The notes: a model not told the origin generated them from the sequence alone. 57,614 nucleotides of DNA from an uncultured Pelagibacteraceae bacterium (GCA_902539035.1 CACBHL010000004.1:1-57614), one strand, 5' to 3'. Counted from the stretch's first letter, positions 26,440 to 35,134 are shown. Made by a program: numbers and translations.

Positions 26440-26454
26440 TTATCATTCGCATAA
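26440..26454. promoter_or_regulatory. Possible Fur-like half-site upstream of the Rieske gene
   Basis: TTATCATTCGCATAA shares ATCATTCGCAT with one arm of the operator at 10982-11010. It lies ten bases upstream of the Rieske start codon. The second arm is not conserved, so this may be a half-site or coincidence. Confidence 0.3.
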
Positions 26455-26496
26455 ATTTTGGCAACAAATTTCATTAAGATAGATAGATGAATTTCT

Positions 26497-26524
26497 TTGA
26501 CAGCTTTTTGAAAACAGATAATGA
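26497..26524 (+). promoter_or_regulatory. Candidate sigma-70 promoter for the MTHFR/DmdA-like pair
   Basis: TTGACA (26497-26502), 16 bases, then TAATGA (26519-26524). Transcription would start close to the ATG at 26534, giving a very short leader. The -10 element is imperfect. Confidence 0.35.
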
Positions 26525-26533
26525 TCTGAAAAG

Positions 26534-27262
26534 ATGAATTTTTCTCTAGAAATTGGACCAAAGACGGAAGTTGATGTGGTCCCTGCATTAAGTGATGTTT
26601 ACATCACTATGTTGCCAGGTGGAGATTATAGAGAAACTGCTGAAAAGGCTTCAGAACTTGTTAGAAAAGGATTTAATCCAGTGCCCCACTTTCCAGCTCG
26701 ATCGATGCAAGATGAAAAGGAACTTAAAGATTATGTTTCCAGATGTAAGGACAGTGGAGTTAAACAAGTTTTAATTATTGGTGGTGGTAGAGAGCCAGCA
26801 GGAAAATTTGACAGTTCATTTCAACTTTTAGAAACAGGATATTTCGAAAAAATGAAAATAGGAATAGCTGGACATCCTGAGGGAAGTCCTGATATATCCG
26901 ATTCAGAATTAGAAAAAGCTATGATAGATAAAAAGCCTTATGCTGATTATATCGTAACTCAATGGTTACTTGATCCTCAGCCTATTATAGATTTTATTTC
27001 TAAACAAAGCGTACCAGTGCATGTTGGAATTACTGGGCCATTAAAAATATCTAGCTTGATTAAGTTTGCTAATATTGTTGGGGCAAAAAATTCTATTAAC
27101 TTTCTTAAATCTAATTTTACTAAGGCGTTAGATTTATTGAAACCTAAAGACCCTAATGATTTAATTGGGAAAGTTAAATCGCATACTGATAACTTCCACA
27201 TTTATACATTCGGCGGCTTGAAGGAAACTAACAAGTGGTTGAAGGAGAATAGTTATGTCTAA
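26534..27262 (+). CDS. Methylenetetrahydrofolate reductase-like protein
   Basis: 242 residues, shorter than MetF (about 290). The beta/alpha barrel features are EIGPKTEVDVV, GFNPVPHFPARSM, VLIIGGGREPAG, GIAGHPEGSP, and a QWLLDPQPIIDFI stretch. It probably reduces or oxidises C1 units on THF, dispensing with parts of the classical MetF. Similar MetF-like proteins pair with GcvT-type demethylases such as LigM and recycle the methyl-THF produced. It overlaps the next gene by eight bases, which fits such a functional couple. Confidence 0.8.
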   Translation: MNFSLEIGPKTEVDVVPALSDVYITMLPGGDYRETAEKASELVRKGFNPVPHFPARSMQDEKELKDYVSRCKDSGVKQVLIIGGGREPAGKFDSSFQLLETGYFEKMKIGIAGHPEGSPDISDSELEKAMIDKKPYADYIVTQWLLDPQPIIDFISKQSVPVHVGITGPLKISSLIKFANIVGAKNSINFLKSNFTKALDLLKPKDPNDLIGKVKSHTDNFHIYTFGGLKETNKWLKENSYV

Positions 27263-28613
27263 TGAATTTGACTACACTAAATTAAAACATGTTACTTCTG
27301 TTGATCAATCAGACAGAGAAGTACCGTACAATTTACGACAAAGTGGACCAACAAAAGTTGAAATGTTAATTTCAACAAGAGTGAGAAAATCACCGTATTG
27401 GCATTTATCAATGCAGGCAGGATGTTGGAGAGCAACTGTCTATAATCGTATTTATCATCCAAGAGGTTATGTAAAACCTGAAGATGGTGGTGCAATGGTA
27501 GAATATGATGCGATTGTTAATCATGTAACTATGTGGAATGTTGCTGTTGAAAGACAAATAAGAGTAAAGGGTCCTGATGCAGAAAAATTTACTGATTATG
27601 TAATCACAAGAGATGCAACGAAAATTTCTCCAATGAGAGCAAGGTATGTAATTTTATGTAATGCTTATGGAGGTGTCTTAAATGATCCAATTTTATTAAG
27701 AATTTCTGAAGATGAATTTTGGTTTTCTTTGTCAGATTCTGATATTGGAATGTATTTGCAAGGCGTAAATGCGGATGGAAGATTTAATTGCACAGTAGAA
27801 GAAATAGATGCATGTCCAGTGCAAATCCAAGGACCTAAATCAAAAGCTTTAATGAAAGACCTTTGTGGAGATCAAGTAGACTTTGATAACATGCCTTTTT
27901 ATGGATTGGCGGAAGCAAATATAGGCGGAAGAAGTTGTGTTATTTCACAGTCTGGTTTTTCTGGGGAGGCTGGTTATGAAATATATTTAAGAAATGCAAC
28001 TCTATATGCTGAAGATATGTGGAATTCTGTTCTTAAAGCAGGAAAAAAACATAACCTCATGGTAATTGCACCAGCACACCATAGAAGAATTCAAGCAGGT
28101 ATTCTTTCTTGGGGACAAGACATGGACCAGCAACATAATCCTTTTCAGTGTAACCTGGGATATCAAGTTTCTTTATCTGGAAAAGGAGAGTGGAACAAAA
28201 AAGGAGATTATGTAGGAAAATCAGCTTTAGAAAAAATGAAAGCAGATCTTGTTGATGGAAAAAAACCGTATAAACTTCAATTAGTTGGTTTAGAGTTTGG
28301 TGGTAAACCAATTGAGGATTATGCACCTGATTTTTGGTTAGTTTCCCCTGAAAGTGGTGGTGATCCTGTAGGATTTATTACTTCTCCTTGGTATCATCCT
28401 GAAAAAAAACAAAACATTGCAATGGGATATGTGCCATTTGATGGAACTCTAAATGCGAATGGTTTTCCAAAAGGTAAGGTTGGGACAAAATTTAAAGTGC
28501 ATTTACCTGAACAATACTCTGAGAAAGCTGGAGTTCCGGTTGACGCTGTTGTAGTTGATATTCCATTTAAAGAGTCTTTTAACGCTAACACAAGAGAAGT
28601 TGTAAAAGGCTAA
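27255..28613 (+). CDS. GcvT-family THF-dependent demethylase, DmdA/LigM-like
   Basis: 452 residues, longer than DMSP demethylase DmdA (about 370). The GcvT fold is shown by WNVAVERQIRVKGPDA, VITRDATKISPMRARYV, GGVLNDPILLRIS, the QIQGPKSK core and SGFSGEAGYEIYL. The DVAVERQ-like and LNDPVLL-like segments match DmdA more closely than glycine cleavage T protein. It should move a methyl group from an S-, N- or O-methyl compound to THF. The coupled MTHFR-like gene supports methyl-THF as product. DMSP is possible but the extra length argues for another substrate. Confidence 0.75.
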   Translation: MSNEFDYTKLKHVTSVDQSDREVPYNLRQSGPTKVEMLISTRVRKSPYWHLSMQAGCWRATVYNRIYHPRGYVKPEDGGAMVEYDAIVNHVTMWNVAVERQIRVKGPDAEKFTDYVITRDATKISPMRARYVILCNAYGGVLNDPILLRISEDEFWFSLSDSDIGMYLQGVNADGRFNCTVEEIDACPVQIQGPKSKALMKDLCGDQVDFDNMPFYGLAEANIGGRSCVISQSGFSGEAGYEIYLRNATLYAEDMWNSVLKAGKKHNLMVIAPAHHRRIQAGILSWGQDMDQQHNPFQCNLGYQVSLSGKGEWNKKGDYVGKSALEKMKADLVDGKKPYKLQLVGLEFGGKPIEDYAPDFWLVSPESGGDPVGFITSPWYHPEKKQNIAMGYVPFDGTLNANGFPKGKVGTKFKVHLPEQYSEKAGVPVDAVVVDIPFKESFNANTREVVKG

Positions 28614-28621
28614 AAATATTA

Positions 28622-28647
28622 TGGGGAAGTTAAGTTTAGCTTCCCCA
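28622..28647 (+). terminator. Hairpin after the demethylase gene
   Basis: TGGGGAAG pairs perfectly with CTTCCCCA around a ten-base loop, nine bases after the stop codon. There is no uridine run; a small ORF begins eight bases later. It may be a processing or weak termination stem separating the demethylase pair from the next two genes. Confidence 0.5.
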
Positions 28648-28655
28648 CAAAATCA

Positions 28656-28766
28656 ATGACAAAAGGTTTTTTAATTGTAATTTGCATTACTATTGCGATT
28701 GCTTTAATAATATTTCCTTTGATAGTTTCTTATAAAGCACAAAAAAATAAAAAGAATAGTAATTAA
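28656..28766 (+). CDS. Small single-helix membrane peptide, 36 residues
   Basis: ATG at 28656 to TAA at 28764-28766. The peptide has one hydrophobic helix (FLIVICITIAIALIIFPLIV) and a lysine/asparagine-rich tail, a topology expected for an inner-membrane microprotein with a cytoplasmic C-terminus. Its stop overlaps the start codon of the Yip1-like gene (TAATG), which supports real translation. The function is unknown. Confidence 0.55.
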   Translation: MTKGFLIVICITIAIALIIFPLIVSYKAQKNKKNSN

Positions 28767-29311
28767 TGTTTGGAGAATTTTTAAATATAATTGTCAGATC
28801 AATAAAATTAGACAAAACACTTTATTCAGATAATAAAAATTTTGCTGAAGCCTCAATTTATTTTGCAGGTATTATAATGATTTTAGATGGTATAGCTGGA
28901 GCAGTTGCAGCAAATACAATCATTAAAACTGCAATTGCAATGTCCGGCCTTACTGCAATTATTACCTGGTTGATTTGGGCAATTTTTATTTATGTAATCG
29001 GAGTAAAACTTTTTCCAGACAAGCAAACTAAAGTTTCATTTAAAAAAGTTTTAACTGCAGTTGGTTATGCGCATGCTCCAGGATTACTAAGATTCTTTGC
29101 AGTAACTCCAGAACTAATGATACCAATAATTTTTCTTACACAATTTTGGATATTTGCTGGTTTAATTATTTCAACAAAACAAATTCTAAATTTAAAATCT
29201 AATTTCAAATCTTTTGGAATTATTCTTTTATCTTTCTTAATTATAGCTTTTTTATCTATTTCTTTTGTGATGAGCAGAATGAATATGCTGCCAGTTAATC
29301 AAATAAGTTAA
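28766..29311 (+). CDS. Yip1-family membrane protein
   Basis: 181 residues with about five membrane helices. The Yip1 pattern is seen in the loop KVLTAVGYAHAPGLLRFFA and in the flanking helices. Bacterial Yip1 proteins are of unknown function. It is coupled to the upstream microprotein and its stop overlaps the last four bases of the convergent CxxC gene. Confidence 0.75.
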   Translation: MFGEFLNIIVRSIKLDKTLYSDNKNFAEASIYFAGIIMILDGIAGAVAANTIIKTAIAMSGLTAIITWLIWAIFIYVIGVKLFPDKQTKVSFKKVLTAVGYAHAPGLLRFFAVTPELMIPIIFLTQFWIFAGLIISTKQILNLKSNFKSFGIILLSFLIIAFLSISFVMSRMNMLPVNQIS

Positions 29312-29475
29312 AGTGGAAAAATAGTTTTTGAAACCCTACAAGATTTACAAAGTTTGAACCCTGTCATTATAAGATTTTGAAATACACTTTCATCCTCTTT
29401 TCTACATTCATCACAGATATTATCTAAATCATTGCTATTATTATCTTTAAAATCTTTATCTAAATCTTTAGTCAT
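29308..29475 (-). CDS. Small zinc-ribbon-like protein, 55 residues
   Basis: ATG at 29475 to TAA at 29308-29310. Two CxxC motifs, CDEC (21-24) and CKSC (43-46), 18 residues apart, form a classic zinc-ribbon pattern. The first 19 residues are acidic. The start overlaps the stop of the DUF3726 gene (ATGACTAA), so translation is coupled. It is the last gene of a four-gene operon of unknown function. Confidence 0.65.
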   Translation of the reverse strand: MTKDLDKDFKDNNSNDLDNICDECRKEDESVFQNLIMTGFKLCKSCRVSKTIFPL

Positions 29476-30079
29476 TATCTGTTAAACCTGCTCCAGCAGC
29501 ACCTTTTTTTAAACTATCAGTTTCTTCAACAAAAGTGTTCTCGGATAATCTATATAAACTTTTCCATTCCTCTTCATTAAAGTTATCTTTATTATCAATA
29601 AAATTTATCTCTAAGTTTTTTGAATTTTTTGGAAATTTTAAATTTAAAAAGTTAGAATAAATATTTACATTTAAATTTAAGAAAATTTCTTTCTCATTAA
29701 ATTTAACATTAATTTTTTTTCCACAAATTTCCGAAGATTTACTCAAAAATGATAAAAAAATAATTGGGTAGGCAATGTTTGAGAAATAAATTTTTTCATA
29801 ATTTTCGACTATTTTTAGTTGATCTAAAAAACTTATTCCTAAAATGATTGGGCAGTAAGGATTTGAAGAAGAGGAATTTGACTGATTTATTATACTTAAA
29901 TTCTCATAAGTATTTTTTTCCTTATCATTAAAATAAGAGTTTAAATGTTTGATACCGGGTAAACCAAACATCTCTAATTGTCTTATACATTTACCAATTT
30001 CCTCAGCTTCACCCCATGAAAATCCAGCAGCTTTTGATGCTCTTTTAGCAGTAGTTTCAATCTCGCTTAAAGATTTCAT
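29468..30079 (-). CDS. DUF3726 family protein
   Basis: 203 residues. Family-like ends are visible: SLSEIETTAKRASKAAGFSW and GEAEEIGKCIRQLEMFGLPG at the N-terminus, and RLSENTFVEETDSLKKGAAG with AGLTDND at the C-terminus. The middle part diverges and is low complexity in charge. The function is unknown. It starts three bases after the 553-residue gene and is coupled to the CxxC gene. Confidence 0.75.
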   Translation of the reverse strand: MKSLSEIETTAKRASKAAGFSWGEAEEIGKCIRQLEMFGLPGIKHLNSYFNDKEKNTYENLSIINQSNSSSSNPYCPIILGISFLDQLKIVENYEKIYFSNIAYPIIFLSFLSKSSEICGKKINVKFNEKEIFLNLNVNIYSNFLNLKFPKNSKNLEINFIDNKDNFNEEEWKSLYRLSENTFVEETDSLKKGAAGAGLTDND

Positions 30080-30082
30080 TTT

Positions 30083-31744
30083 TTAATTACTTGACCTATA
30101 GACCCACTGATCGTCATAGTTTTTTAATTCATCAGGTAGTGGTGCTCCTTGGAACATACAAATTCTTAACCATTTATCTGATCGTGGATCAAATTTTAAG
30201 GCTCCAAAAAAAGATAGCTTTAACCTTAGCATATCTATAGGCATTATATTTTTACCAATAGTATTATCTTGTATCTCTGAGTATGGAAATTTTTCAACAA
30301 TAAATGCTCTCCTAACAATGTGTCTAAGCTCAGAATTTTGAGACAAAAATTCTGCAACAGTAGAATTATTTTTCGTATCTAATAACTTTTTATGCAGTTT
30401 TTTTACATCTCTAGCTATTGCAAGTGGTTGTTCTAATTCAGATCCGCCTTCTTCAAATCTATCGGCTAATCTAGGCTCCTCTTTATTCTTGGAAATAAAC
30501 CAAAATTTTTGTGTATTTTGTTTTTTTTCAAAGTTTATTTTTAAAATATTTGAATATTTTTTTTCAATAATATTGATTAAATCTTTAATTGTTCTGCTGG
30601 TTGGAATAGTAAAATATTTATCCTCCTCAGAACTCATCTGACTTACTAACGGATTAGTTATTTCACTATAGGGTTCCATCATAATAGAAACTACATACTC
30701 AATACACTCCTCACATGCTTTCTCTTCTAGCCAAAGATATATTTGGTTAAAAGGATATTCATCTTCAAAATCAAAATTATTATCAATAAATTGGATAAAT
30801 TTTTTAATGTCTTTTAATAGATTTTTAATTTTAATTTGTTGATACTCGCTATCAGTATTCCAGCTAGTAATATTTGTTAAAGATTTTTTAAGACAATCAA
30901 TAAATAAAATACTGTCTTTTTTCTTGACTATTTTTATTTCTCTTATTTTTTTTAAGGCGATCTCTCTACTCATTACCCAGTTATTCAATAAGGTTGGATG
31001 ATTTACTATAAATGGAGCCATACCTAATCCAGTAGAATTTCCAATGCCTAAATTTTTACAAATCTTTCTATCTAATACAACAGATTTATTGGGGTTTTTG
31101 TGATGAGCAACATGGTTTACTTGATCAAATGTAAATTGCCTAACTAAATAAACTAGCATCATTTCCAATCTAAACGGTCCATTGATTTCTTCTCTGTTCT
31201 TAATTCTAAAACGGTCTGCTAAGCCAAATTTTCCAGACCCATATACTGCAGTTGTTCTGTACAAATATCCAACATTTGATAGTAATTCTAAATCTGGTTG
31301 TTTACCTTCACTTAATCTTTCAACTACATGATTGAATACTCGAACAGATTTATTTGCTCTAGACAATGTTAACTCTTTAAATGAAAGTCTACCAACTTCC
31401 TGCCTTGGTACTTCATTTTTAAGTCTATCAATATCTTTTTGGGTAGGAACACCATCGTGCAATGTAAATGCTGCATCCCATTTTGTTGCAATTACTCTAT
31501 CTGATCTTTCGTTATCTTTAATTTTATTTGCAAAACAAACTAGTGAATAAGTTCTTTTATCTTTCTTAAAAGAGTAGACTGCTTCTCCATAACCAAATCT
31601 ATCTAGATTAAATAAATCTCTCTTATATTCCCAGTCTTTAAATTCATTAAGAAAGCTTCTTAAAAAAGACAGTTTAGACTGATGAAATGATCCCAATCTT
31701 GACAATTTCATTATCATGTTTGGATCTCTAAGTTGAACTTTCAT
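30083..31744 (-). CDS. Conserved-looking protein of unknown function, 553 residues
   Basis: I do not recognise a family. There is no signal peptide or membrane helix. The middle has a histidine-rich stretch (FDQVNHVAHHKNPNKSV) followed by NSTGLGMAPFIVNHP, which looks like a ligand or metal site. A CEEC motif (KACEECIEY) lies near residue 337. The N-terminal third is basic and aromatic-rich. It sits two bases after the M19-like gene and three bases before DUF3726. Stable packing of these four genes suggests one complex or pathway. Confidence 0.7.
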   Translation of the reverse strand: MKVQLRDPNMIMKLSRLGSFHQSKLSFLRSFLNEFKDWEYKRDLFNLDRFGYGEAVYSFKKDKRTYSLVCFANKIKDNERSDRVIATKWDAAFTLHDGVPTQKDIDRLKNEVPRQEVGRLSFKELTLSRANKSVRVFNHVVERLSEGKQPDLELLSNVGYLYRTTAVYGSGKFGLADRFRIKNREEINGPFRLEMMLVYLVRQFTFDQVNHVAHHKNPNKSVVLDRKICKNLGIGNSTGLGMAPFIVNHPTLLNNWVMSREIALKKIREIKIVKKKDSILFIDCLKKSLTNITSWNTDSEYQQIKIKNLLKDIKKFIQFIDNNFDFEDEYPFNQIYLWLEEKACEECIEYVVSIMMEPYSEITNPLVSQMSSEEDKYFTIPTSRTIKDLINIIEKKYSNILKINFEKKQNTQKFWFISKNKEEPRLADRFEEGGSELEQPLAIARDVKKLHKKLLDTKNNSTVAEFLSQNSELRHIVRRAFIVEKFPYSEIQDNTIGKNIMPIDMLRLKLSFFGALKFDPRSDKWLRICMFQGAPLPDELKNYDDQWVYRSSN

Positions 31745-31746
31745 AA

Positions 31747-32712
31747 CTAAATTAATTTATAGAAATTGTACCAGTTGTTTCCAAGTATTCCATTTGTCTC
31801 TTCATCAGAAAATCCAACTTTTTTAAGACCTTTTTCAATATTTGAAAAACCCCTAGCGTCCTCAAACCATTGAGGTTGTTTGGGAAATCCAGGTTTATTT
31901 TTATTACCTTCTCCAAAATTTGTACTTTTGGACCATGTTCCATTTCTCATCCATTCAACAACACTATCAGGTTGCTGAAGGCAAAGATCTGATCCAATAC
32001 CTATTTGTTTTGTGTTCATAATTTCAGATGTCTTAGCAACCATCTCACAAAAACTTTCAAGGGTACAATTTGTGTTATCTTTCAAATGATGAGGATATAA
32101 AGATAATCCAAGAATACCTCCGCTATCACTTAAAATTTTTAACAAATCAGACGATTTGTTTCTTTTTGCAGGATGCCAAAAATATGGATTTGCATGTGTT
32201 ATTGCTATTGGTTTTTGACTTAACTCGATTGCGTCAATTGTACTTTTTTCAGCTGAATGTGACATGTCAATTACTACACCCACCCTATTCATTTCTTTTA
32301 TGACTTCACGTCCAAAATTAGTAACTCCACTGTCTGTATTTTCATAACAACCAGTAGCTAATAATGATTGGTTGTTGTAAGTAAGCTGCATAAATCGGCA
32401 ACCTAGTTTATGTATTTTTTCGACTAATTTTATATCATCCTCTATGGGAGAACAATTTTGAAAACCAAAAAAAATTGCTGTTTTTTTCACTTTATTTGCC
32501 TTTTCTATATCTTTGTAGTCCCAGCCTTGAAATATTATATCTGAGTTTTCTTTAAAAAGTTTCTCCCATTTTTTAATCTCAGTTAATAACTCATTGTAAT
32601 CTTCATGATAGGCTATTGTAACATGAACAGCATCAAGACCTGCTGACCTATTAAACTCGAAGGTTTCTCTTGACCAATTACAATATTGAAGGTTATCAAT
32701 TTTAAAATTCAT
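31747..32712 (-). CDS. Peptidase M19 (membrane dipeptidase)-like protein
   Basis: 321 residues. The amidohydrolase-type barrel of M19 is shown by LGCRFMQLTYNNQSLLATGC, VGVVIDMSHSAEKS, ITHANPYFW, and IGIGSDLC near the C-terminus. The N-terminal HxD metal motif of classical dipeptidases is missing; the equivalent region reads IDNLQYCNW. This may change the metal site and the substrate. It is the first gene of the four-gene operon and is divergent from purE. Confidence 0.8.
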   Translation of the reverse strand: MNFKIDNLQYCNWSRETFEFNRSAGLDAVHVTIAYHEDYNELLTEIKKWEKLFKENSDIIFQGWDYKDIEKANKVKKTAIFFGFQNCSPIEDDIKLVEKIHKLGCRFMQLTYNNQSLLATGCYENTDSGVTNFGREVIKEMNRVGVVIDMSHSAEKSTIDAIELSQKPIAITHANPYFWHPAKRNKSSDLLKILSDSGGILGLSLYPHHLKDNTNCTLESFCEMVAKTSEIMNTKQIGIGSDLCLQQPDSVVEWMRNGTWSKSTNFGEGNKNKPGFPKQPQWFEDARGFSNIEKGLKKVGFSDEETNGILGNNWYNFYKLI

Positions 32713-32804
32713 ATTAGTTGAACTCTAATCAATATGTTTTTTAAATACTATTAATTTTATTGAAATTTTAAGTTAATTTTGAAATAAACTAATTACTAAT
32801 TCTC

Positions 32805-33296
32805 ATGAAAAAAAATAGAAATCTAAAAGTTTCAATCGTTATGGGTAGCCAGTCTGATTATAAGACTATGCGGCTGGCAGAAAAAACCCTAAAAAAAATT
32901 GGTGTTTCTTTTGAGACAAAAATTGTATCAGCTCACCGAACTCCAAAAAGGATGTATGATTATGCTCTAAAAGCTGAAAAAAATAATATAGGTGTAATTA
33001 TAGCAGGAGCTGGAGGATCGGCACATTTGCCAGGTATGATCTCAGCACTTACATCATTACCAGTTCTTGGTGTACCTATCGAAAGCAAAAAATTAAAAGG
33101 CTTAGACAGTCTTTTATCAATAGCTCAAATGCCAAAAGGAATACCTGTTGGGACACTTGCTATTGGTGAAGACGGTGCAATTAATGCTGCATTACTAGCA
33201 GCGTCAATAATAGCAAACCAGAATGCATCTATTAAAAGTAAATTGATCAACTGGAGATCTAGTCAAACTAAATCAGTAAGAAAAAATCCTAAATAA
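32805..33296 (+). CDS. purE: N5-carboxyaminoimidazole ribonucleotide mutase
   Basis: 163 residues. The sequence has the PurE motifs [34 protein letters not shown] and VLGVPIESK. It converts N5-CAIR to CAIR in purine synthesis. purK begins at the next base after its stop, so the two genes form a couple. Confidence 0.95.
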   Translation: MKKNRNLKVSIVMGSQSDYKTMRLAEKTLKKIGVSFETKIVSAHRTPKRMYDYALKAEKNNIGVIIAGAGGSAHLPGMISALTSLPVLGVPIESKKLKGLDSLLSIAQMPKGIPVGTLAIGEDGAINAALLAASIIANQNASIKSKLINWRSSQTKSVRKNPK

Positions 33297-34343
33297 ATGT
33301 CTTATATTACTCTTGGTATTATAGGAGGTGGACAGTTAGGTAGTATGTTAGCAATTGCTGCAAAAAAATTAAACGTTAAAACTATAATTTTTTCTGACGA
33401 TTCGGATGCCCCAGCTCAGAACTTTTGTAATCAATTTATTTCAGGAAATTATGATGACAAGGAGAAAGTTACTGATTTTGTTAATCAAGTTGACGTTGTA
33501 ACTTATGAATTTGAAAATATACCTTTTGAAACCCTTAATGAAATAAACAAGTTAAAACCAGTTTTACCTAAACCTTCTGTAAATCGACTTATTCAACATC
33601 GATTAGCTGAAAAAGATTTTATAAATAAATTAAATATTAGGACTACAAGGTATGTATCAATTGAAAAGAAGTCAGATATAGATGCCTTAAAAGATTTTTT
33701 ACCAGGTATATTGAAGACGACCACACTTGGTTATGATGGAAAAGGACAACATCCAATAAATTCGACCAAAGAGTTAAATTCTATTAATATAGATTTTTCC
33801 AGTGGATATATTCTTGAGAAACTTGTTAAACTAAAAAAAGAAATCTCAATAATTATAACTAGATTTAGTAATAATAAGTACGAAATTTATGAGCCCATTG
33901 AAAATACACATGAAGATCAAATTTTAAAATATTCTAAAATACCTGCTGAAATAAATGAGAAAATTTTTAATCAATCTAAAGACTGGGCGATGCTGATAGC
34001 AGAAGAACTTAAATATGTGGGAACGTTGTGCGTAGAATTTTTTATAGATAGAAATGATAATTTATATGTAAACGAAGTTGCACCTAGGGTGCATAATTCT
34101 GGCCATCTTACGATAAATTCATACAATGTAAGTCAATTTGAAAATCATGTTAGAGCAGTTTGTGGTTTAGAGCAAATACCACTTAAAAAAATTTCTAATG
34201 CAAAAATGATTAATTTACTAGGTGATCAGATATCTCAGTATAGAAATTCTCCTAACTTAAAAGAGAATGAATTTTTCTTTGATTATTTAAAAAAAGAGAT
34301 CAAAGAAAAAAGGAAAATGGGTCATATCACAATATTAATTTAA
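33297..34343 (+). CDS. purK: N5-carboxyaminoimidazole ribonucleotide synthase
   Basis: 348 residues. ATP-grasp features are LGIIGGGQLGSMLAIAAKKL at the N-terminus, KTTTLGYDGKGQ, and VNEVAPRVHNSGH, all hallmarks of PurK. It makes N5-CAIR from AIR, ATP and bicarbonate. It directly follows purE and directly precedes a GNAT gene, all three without gaps. Confidence 0.95.
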   Translation: MSYITLGIIGGGQLGSMLAIAAKKLNVKTIIFSDDSDAPAQNFCNQFISGNYDDKEKVTDFVNQVDVVTYEFENIPFETLNEINKLKPVLPKPSVNRLIQHRLAEKDFINKLNIRTTRYVSIEKKSDIDALKDFLPGILKTTTLGYDGKGQHPINSTKELNSINIDFSSGYILEKLVKLKKEISIIITRFSNNKYEIYEPIENTHEDQILKYSKIPAEINEKIFNQSKDWAMLIAEELKYVGTLCVEFFIDRNDNLYVNEVAPRVHNSGHLTINSYNVSQFENHVRAVCGLEQIPLKKISNAKMINLLGDQISQYRNSPNLKENEFFFDYLKKEIKEKRKMGHITILI

Positions 34344-34811
34344 ATGTTTAAATCATTAGAAGGTAATTTTGATAATCCTAAAGTTCATGAACTTCTTAGT
34401 AAACACTTTGTTGAACTTAGAGCAGCATCTCCAGAAGGTAGCGCTCATGTTTTAGATATTCCTGGTCTTAAAGTATCATCGATTCAATTTTGGAGCTTGT
34501 GGCAAGATGAAAATTTAATAGGCTGCGGTGCTCTTAAATTTCTGGATGAAGGTCATGGAGAATTCAAATCTATAAGAATTCATGATAATTTTAGAAATAA
34601 AGGGTATGGGATTAATGTAATTAATCATTTAATTAATGAAGCCAAGAAACTAAAGATAAAAAAAATAAGTATTGAGACTGGTGCTGGGGATTTTTTTTTA
34701 CCAGCAAGAAAACTTTTTAAAAAATGTGAATTTGAGGAATGTCAACCTTTTGCACACTATAAAGCAGATGTAAATTCTGTATATTTAACCAAAATTATTG
34801 ACACAAATTAA
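34344..34811 (+). CDS. GNAT-family N-acetyltransferase
   Basis: 155 residues. The acetyl-CoA loop is RNKGYGINVINHLINEAK, with the preceding strand EFKSIRIHDNFR. The N-terminal LRAASPEGSAHVLDI and the late FLPARKLFKKCEFEEC resemble the YafP/ElaA-type GNAT group. The substrate is unknown. Position right after purK suggests co-transcription only. Confidence 0.85.
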   Translation: MFKSLEGNFDNPKVHELLSKHFVELRAASPEGSAHVLDIPGLKVSSIQFWSLWQDENLIGCGALKFLDEGHGEFKSIRIHDNFRNKGYGINVINHLINEAKKLKIKKISIETGAGDFFLPARKLFKKCEFEECQPFAHYKADVNSVYLTKIIDTN

Positions 34812-34840
34812 AAAATATTTTTAATTTATAATATATTTTG

Positions 34841-34894
34841 TTGACAAAACCCTTCAAAATCTAAACAAAGCGAAGATTACTTAATTATAAGTAA
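34841..34894 (+). promoter_or_regulatory. Promoter -35 element and 5' UTR hairpin of the cold-shock gene
   Basis: A perfect TTGACA is at 34841-34846, but no good -10 is found at normal spacing (TAAACA at 34862 is weak). TTACTTA (34877-34883) pairs with TAAGTAA (34888-34894). A structured leader is typical of cold-shock genes; here the stem is short. Confidence 0.35.
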
Positions 34895-34927
34895 TAAATT
34901 AATATAACAAAAAGTAAGAAGATAAAT

Positions 34928-35134
34928 ATGAGTCTACAAGGAAAAGTAAAATGGTTCAATCCAACCAAAGGTTTTGGTTTTATTGAAAGAGAAGATAAAG
35001 AAAAAGATGTGTTTGTACATGTTTCAGCAGTAAGAGATGCTGGTATGAACGGTTTAGATGAGGGTCAAGCTTTGACTTTCGATGTTGAAGATGGTCCTAA
35101 AGGTCCTTCAGCAGTTAACTTAAAAACTGCATAA
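34928..35134 (+). CDS. Cold-shock domain protein
   Basis: 68 residues, a single cold-shock OB-fold. The RNA-binding motifs are KGFGFIERE (RNP1) and VFVHVSAV (RNP2), preceded by [11 protein letters not shown]. It melts RNA secondary structure and acts as an RNA chaperone. It stands alone between longer-than-average gaps, consistent with its own promoter and high expression. Confidence 0.95.
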   Translation: MSLQGKVKWFNPTKGFGFIEREDKEKDVFVHVSAVRDAGMNGLDEGQALTFDVEDGPKGPSAVNLKTA

